Positions 1 to 6,907 of a stretch of DNA of 16,428 bases are shown here, piece after piece. Source of the DNA: RGUW01 sp040399325 (GTDB lineage Bacteria; Cyanobacteriota; Cyanobacteriia; PCC-6307; Cyanobiaceae); contig JBBASJ010000047.1 of NCBI GenBank assembly GCA_040399325.1, forward strand, positions 1-16,428, in the 5' to 3' direction. The translations under genes were made by a program, and so were the position numbers. Each line of letters starts with the position of its first letter. Positions within the stretch are counted from its first letter, which is position 1. The notes under the pieces are model-generated. The model was not told where the DNA came from and searched no databases. It saw only the letters and a list, made by a program, of their open reading frames with translations.

Positions 1-941
1 CCCAGCTGGGTGACCACCTGGCCGGCGCAGAGCGAACCCAGCCGGCCGCAGGCATCGATCGTCTGCCCCTGGCAATAGGCATGCAGAAAACCCGCGGCGT
101 AGAGGTCGCCGGCGCCGGTGGTGTCCACCAGGGGGCCCAGCTGGAACGGGGCCACGCTGTGGGTGCCCGCGCCGTTGAGAATCAATGAGCCCAGTTCGCT
201 TCGGGTGAGTGCCGCCACCTTGCAGCGGCCGCGCACCTGTTCGGCCGCCTCCTCGAAGCTGTTGGCCTTGTACAGCGCGGTGATCTCCATTTCGTTGGCA
301 AACAGGATGTCGACGTGGCCGTCGACCAGCTCCTGAAAGCTGTCGCGGTGGCGCTCGACACAGAAGGCATCCGAGAGGCTCAGGGCCACCTCGCCGCCGT
401 TGGCCCGGGCGACCTCGGCCGCGGCGATGAAGGCCGCCTTGGCGTCGTCGCTGTCCCAGAGGTAGCCCTCGAGATAGAGCACCTTGGCCTGGGCCACCAG
501 TTCCAGGTCGAGATCGTCCGGATGCAGCTGCACCGAGGCACCCAGGTAGGTGCACATGGTGCGCTGGGCATCGGGCGTCACCAGGATCAGGCAGCGGGCC
601 GTCGAAGGGCCGCTGTGGGCCGCGGGGGTCTGGAAGCGGGCCCCCACAGCCTTGATGTCGTGACTGAAGATGGCCCCCAGCTGGTCGTCACGCACCCGGC
701 CGATGAAGGCGGCGCGTCCGCCCAGCTGGGCGATGCCCGCGAGGGTGTTGGCCGCCGAGCCTCCCGAGGTTTCCAGGCCCGGGCCGAGGCTGGCGTACAG
801 GGTCTCGGCCTGCTGCTCATCGATCAGGGCCATGGTGCCCTTGGTCAGCTGGTGGTTGTCGATCGTGTCGTCATCGGTGCGGACAAGCACATCGACGATC
901 GCGTTGCCGATGCCGACAACGTCAAGGGTTTTGGCAGGCAT
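1..941 (-). CDS. PfkB-family sugar/nucleoside kinase (adenosine-kinase-like), 3' end cut by window edge
   Basis: The reading frame starts at ATG 941 (N-terminus MPAKTLDVVGIGNAIVDVLV) and stays open for 313 codons to the window edge without a stop. It carries both PfkB family signatures. The Gly-rich signature 1 is at about residues 60-89 (GGSAANTLAGIAQLGG, then FIGRVRDDQLG). Signature 2, DTTGAGDLYAAGFL, is at 273-286, where Asp279 in TGAGD is the expected catalytic base and GAG forms the anion hole. By family knowledge it would phosphorylate a sugar or nucleoside with ATP in the cytoplasm. Cyanobacterial homologues are often labelled adenosine kinase or carbohydrate kinase, but the substrate cannot be read from sequence. 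PfkB kinases of this type are usually about 330 residues, so only a short C-terminal piece is missing. The start lies 5 bases after the purA stop, which suggests co-transcription and fits a purine-related role. Confidence 0.93.
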   Translation of the reverse strand, partial: MPAKTLDVVGIGNAIVDVLVRTDDDTIDNHQLTKGTMALIDEQQAETLYASLGPGLETSGGSAANTLAGIAQLGGRAAFIGRVRDDQLGAIFSHDIKAVGARFQTPAAHSGPSTARCLILVTPDAQRTMCTYLGASVQLHPDDLDLELVAQAKVLYLEGYLWDSDDAKAAFIAAAEVARANGGEVALSLSDAFCVERHRDSFQELVDGHVDILFANEMEITALYKANSFEEAAEQVRGRCKVAALTRSELGSLILNGAGTHSVAPFQLGPLVDTTGAGDLYAAGFLHAYCQGQTIDACGRLGSLCAGQVVTQL

Positions 942-946
942 CAGGT

Positions 947-2266
947 TCAGGCGCTCAGCAGGGCCCGCTTGGGACCATGGATGGGATCTTCCACCACGAT
1001 CGTCTGATCGCGGCTCGCACCCAGCGACACGATGGCGATCGGCACTTCCATCAGCTCGGCCAGAAAGCGCAGGTAGGCCATGGCTGCCGGGGGCAGGTCG
1101 TCGAGGCTGCGGCAGTCGGCCGTTGAGCTCTGCCAGCCCGGCAGGCTCCTGTAGACGGGCTTGCAGCGGGCGAAGTCCTCAGAGCTGCTGGGGAAGTGCT
1201 CGATCCGCTCACCGGAGAGTTCGTAGGCCACGCAGACCTGGATCTCGTCGAGCTCGTCGAGCACATCCAGCTTGGTGATGGCGAGGCAGTCGAGCCCGTT
1301 GACCTCGACGGCATAACGCCCGATCACCCCGTCAAACCAGCCACAGCGGCGGCGGCGTCCGGTGGTGGTGCCGAACTCGTGGCCGCGGTCGCACAGGTGA
1401 TCGTTGAGGCTGCCCTCGAGTTCGGTGGGAAAGGGACCTTCGCCAACGCGGGTGGTGTAGGCCTTGGCCACACCGATGACCCGGTCGATCAGGGTGGGTC
1501 CCACCCCAGCCCCGATGCAGGCCCCGCCGCTCACCGGGTTCGACGACGTCACATAGGGGTAGGTGCCGTGATCGAGGTCGAGCAGCGTGCCCTGGGCGCC
1601 TTCGAACAGGATGTTCTTGCGCGCCCTGGCGGCCTGATGAATCGCCCGGGTGCAGTCGACCACATGGGGAGCCAGGCGCTCGCCATAGGCCGCGTACTCG
1701 GCGATCACCGCTTCGGGGTCAAGCGGGTCAACGCCGTAGATGACCTGCAGCAGCTCGTTCTTCTGGGCCAGGGGCCCTTCCAGCCGATCGCGCAGCCGGT
1801 CTCTGTCGAGCAGATCGATCACCCGGATGCCGTTGCGCTCCGACTTGTCGGCATAGGTGGGGCCGATGCCCCGCCCCGTGGTGCCGATGCGACGCTCGCC
1901 GCGTCGCTGCTCCATCGCCTGATCCAGCAGGCGGTGATAGGGCATGGTCACGTGGGCCGTGGACGCGAGCTGGAGGCCGCTCACGTCAATACCCAGCTCG
2001 AGCAGCATGTCGAGCTCTCCGAGCATGACCTTGGGGTCCACCACCGTGCCCGAACCGATCAGGCAGATGGTGTCGGGGTAGAGGATCCCCGACGGGATCA
2101 GGTGCAGCTTGAGAACCTGGCCATCAACAACGATCGTGTGCCCGGCGTTGACGCCGCCCTGGTAGCGCACCACCACATCGGCGGAACGGCTCAGGAGATC
2201 GGTGATCTTGCCCTTTCCTTCGTCGCCCCACTGCGCACCGATGACGACAACGTTGGCCAAGGACAC
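947..2266 (-). CDS. purA: Adenylosuccinate synthetase
   Basis: This 439-residue protein is full length for PurA, which joins IMP and aspartate using GTP to make adenylosuccinate, the first committed step to AMP, in the cytoplasm. The N-terminal GDEGKGK loop (residues 14-20) holds the catalytic Asp15, and NAGHT (40-44) holds the second catalytic residue, His43. Further conserved blocks are GTTGRGIGPTYADK (128-141), the FEGAQGTLLDLDHGTYPYVT block (221-240), TRVGEGPFPTE (272-282) and TTGRRRRCGWFD (301-312). The start is GTG at 2266. A TTG at 2260 would give LANVVV and is a weaker alternative. No Shine-Dalgarno sequence is evident, and a short inverted repeat lies directly against the start codon. 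It follows psb27 by 68 bases and precedes the PfkB kinase by 5. Confidence 0.98.
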   Translation of the reverse strand: MSLANVVVIGAQWGDEGKGKITDLLSRSADVVVRYQGGVNAGHTIVVDGQVLKLHLIPSGILYPDTICLIGSGTVVDPKVMLGELDMLLELGIDVSGLQLASTAHVTMPYHRLLDQAMEQRRGERRIGTTGRGIGPTYADKSERNGIRVIDLLDRDRLRDRLEGPLAQKNELLQVIYGVDPLDPEAVIAEYAAYGERLAPHVVDCTRAIHQAARARKNILFEGAQGTLLDLDHGTYPYVTSSNPVSGGACIGAGVGPTLIDRVIGVAKAYTTRVGEGPFPTELEGSLNDHLCDRGHEFGTTTGRRRRCGWFDGVIGRYAVEVNGLDCLAITKLDVLDELDEIQVCVAYELSGERIEHFPSSSEDFARCKPVYRSLPGWQSSTADCRSLDDLPPAAMAYLRFLAELMEVPIAIVSLGASRDQTIVVEDPIHGPKRALLSA

Positions 2267-2283
2267 AGCGGCCCGAAGCCGCT
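2267..2283 (-). promoter_or_regulatory. Short hairpin abutting the purA start codon
   Basis: On the minus strand AGCGGC-TTCGG-GCCGCT forms a perfect 6-bp stem with a 5-base loop. It ends at the base immediately before the purA GTG. It occupies the place where a ribosome binding site would be expected, and none is visible. It could be a translational control element, the end of a psb27 transcript terminator lacking a T-tract, or chance in GC-rich DNA. Confidence 0.3.
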
Positions 2284-2318
2284 TCTAAGCACAATCGGTG
2301 AGCTTCTCAGACGGGCTG

Positions 2319-2334
2319 CCCTTTCGTCAAAGGG
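2319..2334 (-). terminator. Hairpin directly after the psb27 stop codon
   Basis: On the minus strand CCCTTT-GACG-AAAGGG makes a perfect 6-bp stem with a 4-base loop, beginning at the base right after the psb27 TGA. No run of T follows, so a classical intrinsic terminator is not supported. It may act as an mRNA 3'-end stabiliser or an attenuating hairpin between psb27 and purA. Confidence 0.35.
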
Positions 2335-2778
2335 TCAGGCGCCGCGCACCACCGAGGTCTCGGCCTTCTTGAGCTCCTTGGTCAGGCGGCTCTGCAGGGC
2401 TTCGCCCAGGGGACGGTTGGGGTAGTTGGCGTAATGGCCGGCCAGCGAATTCAGCGCCGTCTGCATGGTGGTGAAGGAGCTCAGACCGTTCACGGCGCTG
2501 CGTGGGCGGTAGCGCGCCATGTAATCGCTCATCAGCGCCCGGGCCTGGGTCTCGGCTTCAGGGCGGCCGGGATCGTCGCTGGCCAGGCTGATGGTGCTCA
2601 GCAGGCTGTCGGCCACGGCCACCGTGTCCTCGACATAGTTGCCGGTGAGCCCGTTAGCGCTGGTGCCGCATGCGCTGAGCAGCAGCACGCAGCCCAGGCA
2701 CAGGGCAATCAGGACGCGGTTGAACTGCCCCAGCCAGCGGCCCAGGCCCGCAGCGACTCCGGTGAGCAGGACGGGCAT
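2335..2778 (-). CDS. psb27: Photosystem II assembly/repair lipoprotein Psb27
   Basis: The protein is 147 residues. It has a positively charged N-terminus, a hydrophobic stretch at about 22-36 (VLIALCLGCVLLLSAC) and a lipobox LLSAC ending at Cys37, so signal peptidase II cleavage and lipid attachment in the thylakoid lumen are expected. The mature part matches Psb27: GNYVEDTVAV near the start, then DDPGRPEAETQARALMSDY, YRPRSAVNGLSSFTTMQTALN, and GHYANYPNRPLGEALQSRL near the C-terminus. In cyanobacteria Psb27 binds the luminal side of CP43 in photosystem II intermediates that lack the oxygen-evolving cluster, helping assembly and repair. The leader before the hydrophobic core is rather long, so the true start could be internal, but no better ATG exists. 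There is no clear ribosome binding site. It lies 26 bases after proS and 68 before purA, in the same orientation. Confidence 0.95.
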   Translation of the reverse strand: MPVLLTGVAAGLGRWLGQFNRVLIALCLGCVLLLSACGTSANGLTGNYVEDTVAVADSLLSTISLASDDPGRPEAETQARALMSDYMARYRPRSAVNGLSSFTTMQTALNSLAGHYANYPNRPLGEALQSRLTKELKKAETSVVRGA

Positions 2779-2804
2779 GGAGAGTTCGCAATTCAGTGCC
2801 GATC

Positions 2805-4646
2805 CTAGGCGGGCTGTTCGAGCAGTCCCAGGCGCTCCCGTTGCAGTGTCGGCAGCAGGCTGCTCAGCAGGGCTGAAGCCTGCAGTTCCTGGCTCACCGA
2901 TCCCTGGCGACGCACCAGCTCGATGCGTCCTTCGGCGGCGCCGCGGCCCACCACGACCCGCCAGGGGATGCCGATCAGGTCGGCATCTTTGAACTTGACG
3001 CCGGCCCGTTCGCTGCGGTCGTCGAGCAGGGCATCGATCCCGGCCTGGCAGAGACTGCTGTAGAGCTCCTCAGCCAGCCGGCCCTGCTGTGGGTCGTCGC
3101 CATTGGCCGGCACCACGATCACTTCGAACGGAGCAATCGAGACCGGCCAGCAGATCCCCTGGCTGTCGTGGTGCTGCTCGACCGCCGCCTGGGCCAGGCG
3201 CGAGACGCCGATGCCGTAGCACCCCATCCACAGCGGTTCATCGCTGCCGGCCTCGCTGGTGAAGGTGGCCTCCAGGGCCTCGGAATACTTACGGCCCAAT
3301 TGAAAGATGTGCCCCACCTCAATGCCCCGGGCCGCCTCGAGATGCTGGTCTGGATCATGCACACAGCGGTCGCCGGGTTGGGCGCTGCGCAGATCCAGGC
3401 CTGCGGGCCGCATGGCCGCCGTGGGGCAGAGCTCATCCCAGCTGGCTCCCTGAAGGTGGGTGTCGGGGTGACAGGCACCACAGACGAAGCGATCCAGCTC
3501 GAGGGCGGTGGCATCAGCCAGCCGCAGGAACCGGGTTGTCCAGGAGCCGGCGCCCTTCAGCACCGCATCGCTGAGCTGGGGGCCCAGGGATCCGAAGGGC
3601 AGTGCCGCCAGACCCTCGGCCTGGAGCTGCTCCGGGGTGATCGGGGCGATCTCGAGCAGGGCGCCGGCGCCCTGCTCGGCCCGGCCGCTCACGGCATTGG
3701 CGAGCTTGACCTCGTTGAGCTGCTGATCACCCCGCAGACTCACCAGCAGGGGCTGGGGTTGGCCAGTGGCGAAGCGCGCCAGCAGCAGCAGCACCTTCAC
3801 GGTCTGCGAGGGGTCGAAACCGTGGGCGCCGCAGAGCTCCTCGATGCTGCGCAGGCCCGGGGTGGCCAGCGCGCTGCAGCTGCCGGCCTGCAGCGGAATG
3901 GCAGGCGAGGGAAGCGAGACCGCGCGCTCCTGGTTGGCGGCATAGCGCCCGTCACTGCTGGTGAGGATCAGGTCCTCTCCGGCCTCGGCGGTGACCATGA
4001 ACTCCTGGCTGGCGGATCCACCGATGGCGCCGCTGTCGGCCTCGACCGCCACGGCCCGCAGTCCGCAGCGGGCAAAGCTGCGGCGGTAGGCCTGATCCAT
4101 TGCCCCATAGGTCTGCCTGAGGGAGGCCTCATCGGCATGGAAGGAATAGGCGTCCTTCATGATGAATTCGCGCCCCCGCATCAGGCCGAAACGGGGCCTG
4201 ATCTCATCGCGAAACTTGGTCTGGATCTGGTACAACGTCACCGGCAATTGCCGGTAGGAGCGCAACAGATCGGCGGCCAAGGCGGTAATCACCTCTTCGT
4301 GCGTGGGCCCCAGACCCAGCTCGCGCCCCTGGCGGTCGTCGAGGTGGAACATGATTCCCTCGCCAGCGGTGTAACCATCCCACCGACCGCTGCGCTTCCA
4401 CAACTCGGCCGGTTGCAGCTGGGGCAGCAGGGTCTCGAGCGCCCCGGTGGCGTTCATCTCCTCGCGAACGATGCGCTCGATCTTCTGCAGCACCCGCCAC
4501 AGCAGGGGGAGATAGGCGTAGATGCCGCTGCTGATCCGGCGGATGTACCCCCCGCGCAGCAGAAGCTTGTGGGACACGATCTCCGCTTCAGCCGGATCGT
4601 CGCGCAGCGTCACCAGCAGCAGGCGGGAGACGCGCATGGCATCCAT
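2805..4646 (-). CDS. proS: Prolyl-tRNA synthetase (bacterial type with editing domain)
   Basis: This is a class II aminoacyl-tRNA synthetase of 613 residues that charges tRNA-Pro in the cytoplasm. The catalytic core begins with MRVSRLLLVTLRDDPAEAE. Motif 2 is FRDEIRPRFGLMRGREF (145-161), and motif 3 is WMGCYGIGVSRLAQAAVE (473-490). Between motifs 2 and 3 lies a roughly 180-residue insertion (about 225-410) that matches the bacterial INS editing domain, including LRGDQQLNEVKL (304-315) and RFVCGACHPDTHLQG (386-400). The latter has extra cysteines that seem unusual. GIEVGHIFQLGRKYSEAL (441-458) follows. The C-terminal anticodon-binding domain runs from about 505 (FEVIVVPAN) to the end. Two starts are possible: ATG 4646 (MDAMRVS) and ATG 4637 (MRVSRLL). 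The second matches the usual family N-terminus and may be the real one. It is the first gene of the leftward block. Confidence 0.97.
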   Translation of the reverse strand: MDAMRVSRLLLVTLRDDPAEAEIVSHKLLLRGGYIRRISSGIYAYLPLLWRVLQKIERIVREEMNATGALETLLPQLQPAELWKRSGRWDGYTAGEGIMFHLDDRQGRELGLGPTHEEVITALAADLLRSYRQLPVTLYQIQTKFRDEIRPRFGLMRGREFIMKDAYSFHADEASLRQTYGAMDQAYRRSFARCGLRAVAVEADSGAIGGSASQEFMVTAEAGEDLILTSSDGRYAANQERAVSLPSPAIPLQAGSCSALATPGLRSIEELCGAHGFDPSQTVKVLLLLARFATGQPQPLLVSLRGDQQLNEVKLANAVSGRAEQGAGALLEIAPITPEQLQAEGLAALPFGSLGPQLSDAVLKGAGSWTTRFLRLADATALELDRFVCGACHPDTHLQGASWDELCPTAAMRPAGLDLRSAQPGDRCVHDPDQHLEAARGIEVGHIFQLGRKYSEALEATFTSEAGSDEPLWMGCYGIGVSRLAQAAVEQHHDSQGICWPVSIAPFEVIVVPANGDDPQQGRLAEELYSSLCQAGIDALLDDRSERAGVKFKDADLIGIPWRVVVGRGAAEGRIELVRRQGSVSQELQASALLSSLLPTLQRERLGLLEQPA

Positions 4647-4779
4647 AGCTCAGATGGCCGGAAGCTATCACTGCCCCCAGCTTCGGGCGCTGGTCAGGTT
4701 CGCCAGCTGCACAGAGCCGCTGCACGCCCCAGAAACCTCTGGTAGGGTCTGGCCGTCCCAATCTTCCAACTGCCGTCTC
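4647..4779. promoter_or_regulatory. Divergent promoter region between proS and the HTH-like gene
   Basis: This 133-base gap must hold promoters for both directions. On the plus strand TGGTAGGGT (4740-4748) resembles an extended -10 element and would place a start about 25 bases before the ATG at 4780. Overlapping its upstream edge is an inverted repeat, CCAGA-AACC-TCTGG (4729-4742), and another TCTGG copy lies at 4748-4752. GCTGCAC is directly repeated at 4706-4712 and 4719-4725. For proS, TGATAG on the minus strand, about 25 bases before ATG 4646, is a weak -10 candidate. All of these are pattern matches by eye. Confidence 0.25.
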
Positions 4780-5259
4780 ATGTTTGCCCAGACGATGCAC
4801 CCTGGCGGCCTGGGCGGCGGCACAACCGATGGCGTGGCTTCTCTGGCTGCAGCGGCCAGCTCTGATGCCGGTGACGGCGATGCCCTGATCGGGATTGATG
4901 ACGTCCAGAAGTCGCTGAACCGCTCCAGGGCTTCGGTCTATCGCTACACCAACACCGATCCGCGCAATCTCAATCCGCCATTCAACCCCCGACGGCTCAA
5001 TCCCGAATACCGCAGCGATCAGAAAGATCCCCTGTTGTTTCACCCCAATGAAGTCGCTCGCTTCGCCAGGGATGTGCTGCGCATTAAGGAGGTGACCGTT
5101 GAGGTGCTCAACTCACCTTCCACGGCCACCCAGCAGTTGCTGAGCTCAATTCTTGAGGAGCTCCGAGGGATTCGCGAACGCCTCGACCATTTCGAGTCTC
5201 GCCCCACCGAGATCTCAAGGCGTCGTGATCAACACGACCAGAGTCGTCCGGCCGCCTGA
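4780..5259 (+). CDS. Small DNA-binding protein with predicted winged helix-turn-helix, cyanobacterial, function unknown
   Basis: The product is 159 residues from ATG 4780 (ATG 4795 is an alternative). After a Gly/Ala-rich leader, residues 37-57 (IGIDDVQKSLNRSRASVYRYT) look like the DNA-reading helices of AlpA/excisionase or MerR-type domains. A basic, proline-rich stretch follows (NPPFNPRRLNPEYRSD, 65-80). FHPNEVARFARDVLRIKE (87-104) is then positioned like the strand and helix that close such domains. The C-terminal part (117-140) is a probable amphipathic or coiled-coil helix for self-association, ending in a charged tail. I believe similar cyanobacterial proteins are sometimes labelled resolvase, but no recombinase catalytic serine motif is visible, so I do not adopt that. 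It is divergent from proS, 133 bases away. A role as a transcription regulator is inferred; its targets are unknown. Confidence 0.8.
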   Translation: MFAQTMHPGGLGGGTTDGVASLAAAASSDAGDGDALIGIDDVQKSLNRSRASVYRYTNTDPRNLNPPFNPRRLNPEYRSDQKDPLLFHPNEVARFARDVLRIKEVTVEVLNSPSTATQQLLSSILEELRGIRERLDHFESRPTEISRRRDQHDQSRPAA

Positions 5260-5370
5260 GATGGTCCCGGTTCATTGCTGTAGCGTGATGTCCAAACAAC
5301 AAGGGCCTTGCCGGCAGCGGCCGCGACGGCTTCAGCTTCTGCAGCGCATCACTTGGCACCCGATCATTCG

Positions 5371-5679
5371 ATGATCTCGCCGACAGCAACATTGACGGCT
5401 TCAGCACCATCAGCCACCCCCGCAGCCCGTGATTCGAGCGGCAACATCGTGAAGGAGCTGGGTCCCGAGTCGGATGAGGTACCCCACAGTAAAAGCCTGG
5501 TCGAAGCCCAGCTGCTGCCCTGGATCCTGGGACCGCTGATCGCCCTGGCCACCGTGGTGGTTCCTCTGGCAACCGTGCTTGGAAGCCGTCACCACAGCGA
5601 CCTGCCCCGGGCCCTTTCTGCCGGTTCTGGCGGTCGGACCGGTGACCTTGGCCACGAACGGCGCCGCCAGGTTGATTGA
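5371..5679 (+). CDS. Conserved-looking small single-helix membrane protein, function unknown
   Basis: I do not recognise a named family. The 102-residue product starts at ATG 5371; a TTG at 5308 would extend it upstream with low-complexity Ala/Ser and is less likely. The first 25 residues are Ala/Thr/Ser/Pro rich. A polar stretch, NIVKELGPESDEVPHSKSLV, comes next and then one clear membrane helix, LLPWILGPLIALATVVVPLA. The tail after GSRHHS is Gly/Arg-rich, and its base composition suits another reading frame better (see findings), so the C-terminus is uncertain. There is no ribosome binding site of note. The gene lies 111 bases after the HTH-like gene in the same direction and ends 19 bases before the convergent methyltransferase stop. 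The 111-base gap holds no RNA gene that I can see. Confidence 0.6.
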   Translation: MISPTATLTASAPSATPAARDSSGNIVKELGPESDEVPHSKSLVEAQLLPWILGPLIALATVVVPLATVLGSRHHSDLPRALSAGSGGRTGDLGHERRRQVD

Positions 5680-5698
5680 ACGGCTCAGCACCCCTGCA

Positions 5699-6388
5699 TC
5701 AGGGGAGCTTCTGCAGCAGGTAGCCCTGCACACCAAGGGCCTGGAAGATCGGGGCAGGATCGCTGAAGCCAGCCGCTTCGACCAGGGCGGCGAGCCGGCT
5801 GCTGCCGATCGGGTGCACACCCTGGGTGAGCCCTGTCACGGCGGCTTCAGCCACGGTCACCCCGCTGGCCCGCTGAAAACCAACCCAGGCCGCATCGACC
5901 TGCTGCTGCAGGGGTGAACGCTCGGGCGCCATCAGATCCACCAGCACCAGCTGACCCCCAGGCCGCAGTGCCCTGGCCAGGGCGGTCAGGAAGGCGAGTT
6001 TGGTGCCGTCATCGGGCAGCGACTGCATCACCAGCACCGAGAGGGCGCCATCCAGGCTGTTGTCAGCCTCGAGGGCCTCGACCGTGGTCTGCTGCCAGGT
6101 GATCGGGTTCTCGGCTACCGCTGAGGTCGCTGCAGCCAGCCGTTGCTGGGCCGCCTCCAGCATGGCGGCCGAGGGATCGATCGCCAGCAGGTTCCAATCG
6201 GGCCGCTGGGCCCTGGCTTCCAGCAGTTCGGCGCCGGTGCCACAGCCCGCGACCAGCACCGACGCCCCGCGTGGGCCAGCCAGCGGGGATGCCGACAGCA
6301 GTGCCACCGCCAGCCGGGCCAGGCTGGCGTAGCCGGGCACGAGCTGTTGAACAATCAGGTCGTAGCGGCCGGGGCTCGAGGCAGACAC
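5699..6388 (-). CDS. Class I SAM-dependent methyltransferase
   Basis: This 229-residue protein has a Rossmann-type methyltransferase fold. Motif I, VLVAGCGTGAELLEA, begins near residue 44 and binds S-adenosylmethionine. The acidic ribose-binding residue is the Asp of LLAIDPSAAMLEAA. Motif IV-like LSVLVMQSLPDDG and post-motif ALRPGGQLVLVDLMAPE follow. The N-terminus (YDLIVQQLVPGYASLARL) and the overall layout resemble the CmoA / Methyltransf_25 group, which modifies tRNA wobble uridines or small molecules, but the substrate cannot be assigned. The start is GTG 6388, with GGAAGA a few bases upstream on the minus strand acting as a ribosome binding site. An ATG at 6401 is in another frame. It is transcribed alone, convergent with the small membrane protein and divergent from the ferredoxin. 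Confidence 0.88.
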   Translation of the reverse strand: MSASSPGRYDLIVQQLVPGYASLARLAVALLSASPLAGPRGASVLVAGCGTGAELLEARAQRPDWNLLAIDPSAAMLEAAQQRLAAATSAVAENPITWQQTTVEALEADNSLDGALSVLVMQSLPDDGTKLAFLTALARALRPGGQLVLVDLMAPERSPLQQQVDAAWVGFQRASGVTVAEAAVTGLTQGVHPIGSSRLAALVEAAGFSDPAPIFQALGVQGYLLQKLP

Positions 6389-6547
6389 CGGGTTCTTCCA
6401 TGCGTTCTGATCACGCTATCGGCAGGGCCGAATCCCGCTGATGGCCACGCCGGATTGCGGCTGAAGATTGCGACCGCATCGGCACGGGTGCGGGGGTGAG
6501 GCCCGGGTGGCTTAAGTTGGGCGGCGCCCGTTCCCCCGATTGCAGCC
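6389..6547. promoter_or_regulatory. Divergent intergenic region, methyltransferase / ferredoxin
   Basis: This 159-base stretch is the longest gap in the window and holds no convincing open frame or RNA gene. It must contain the promoter of the ferredoxin operon. TTAAGT at 6512-6517, an AT-rich spot in GC-rich surroundings, is the best -10 candidate, about 30 bases before the GTG start. The GC palindrome GGGCGGCGCCC follows it. The GGAAGA ribosome binding site of the methyltransferase lies at its left end. Confidence 0.25.
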
Positions 6548-6907
6548 GTGCCCACCATCCGTTTCGAGCAGGAAGGCCAGCAAGTCGGCTGCATCGAGGG
6601 TGCGAATCTGCGCAAAGCCGCCCTCGACGCCGGCGTCAACCCCTACAAGGGCCTCAACAACCTCAACAACTGCGGTGGCCTGGGTCAGTGCGGCACCTGT
6701 GTGATGGAGGTGGTGGAGGGTATGCAGAATCTCTCCCCCCGCTCCGATGTGGAAGAGGTCTATCTCGCCGATCGCCCCGCCAATTACCGCCTGAGCTGCC
6801 GCACCACCGTCAACGGCGATGTGACGGTGCGCACCCGCCCGGCCGAGGCCGTCGGCAAGGGATCCAACAGCCTCATCGGCGCACTCAAGGCACTTGTGGG
6901 GCGTTGA
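6548..6907 (+). CDS. [2Fe-2S] ferredoxin with adrenodoxin-type cysteine spacing
   Basis: A 119-residue soluble protein starting at GTG 6548. It has the beta-grasp ferredoxin pattern: TIRFEQEGQQVGCIEGANLRKAALDAGV, then NNCGGLGQCGTCVMEV, and LSCRTTVNGDVTV near the end. Cluster ligands are Cys42, Cys48, Cys51 and Cys84, that is C-x5-C-x2-C...C. Photosynthetic plant-type ferredoxins (PetF) have C-x4-C-x2-C, so this is not PetF. The spacing is that of adrenodoxin/putidaredoxin and ISC ferredoxins. A non-ligand Cys15 is also present. The C-terminus carries a basic extension (RTRPAEAVGKGSNSLIGALKALVGR). Its stop codon overlaps the likely start of the CxxC protein downstream, so the two are probably translated together. 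The likely role is single-electron transfer to a dedicated partner that remains unidentified. Confidence 0.93.
   Translation: MPTIRFEQEGQQVGCIEGANLRKAALDAGVNPYKGLNNLNNCGGLGQCGTCVMEVVEGMQNLSPRSDVEEVYLADRPANYRLSCRTTVNGDVTVRTRPAEAVGKGSNSLIGALKALVGR

Noticed and set aside
1196..2425. A 409-codon open frame on the plus strand
   Set aside because: It is antisense to purA and the end of psb27. No motif, and both sense genes are certain.
3168..4745. A 525-codon open frame on the plus strand
   Set aside because: It is the antisense shadow of proS, and the composition is typical of a shadow frame.
4780..5259. Resolvase/recombinase annotation for the HTH-like protein
   Set aside because: No catalytic serine recombinase motif or tyrosine recombinase residues, and too short. 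Only a DNA-binding-like region is visible.
5260..5370. Possible small RNA or tRNA in the gap before the small membrane protein
   Set aside because: No cloverleaf, no conserved tRNA arms and no terminator hairpin could be found by eye.
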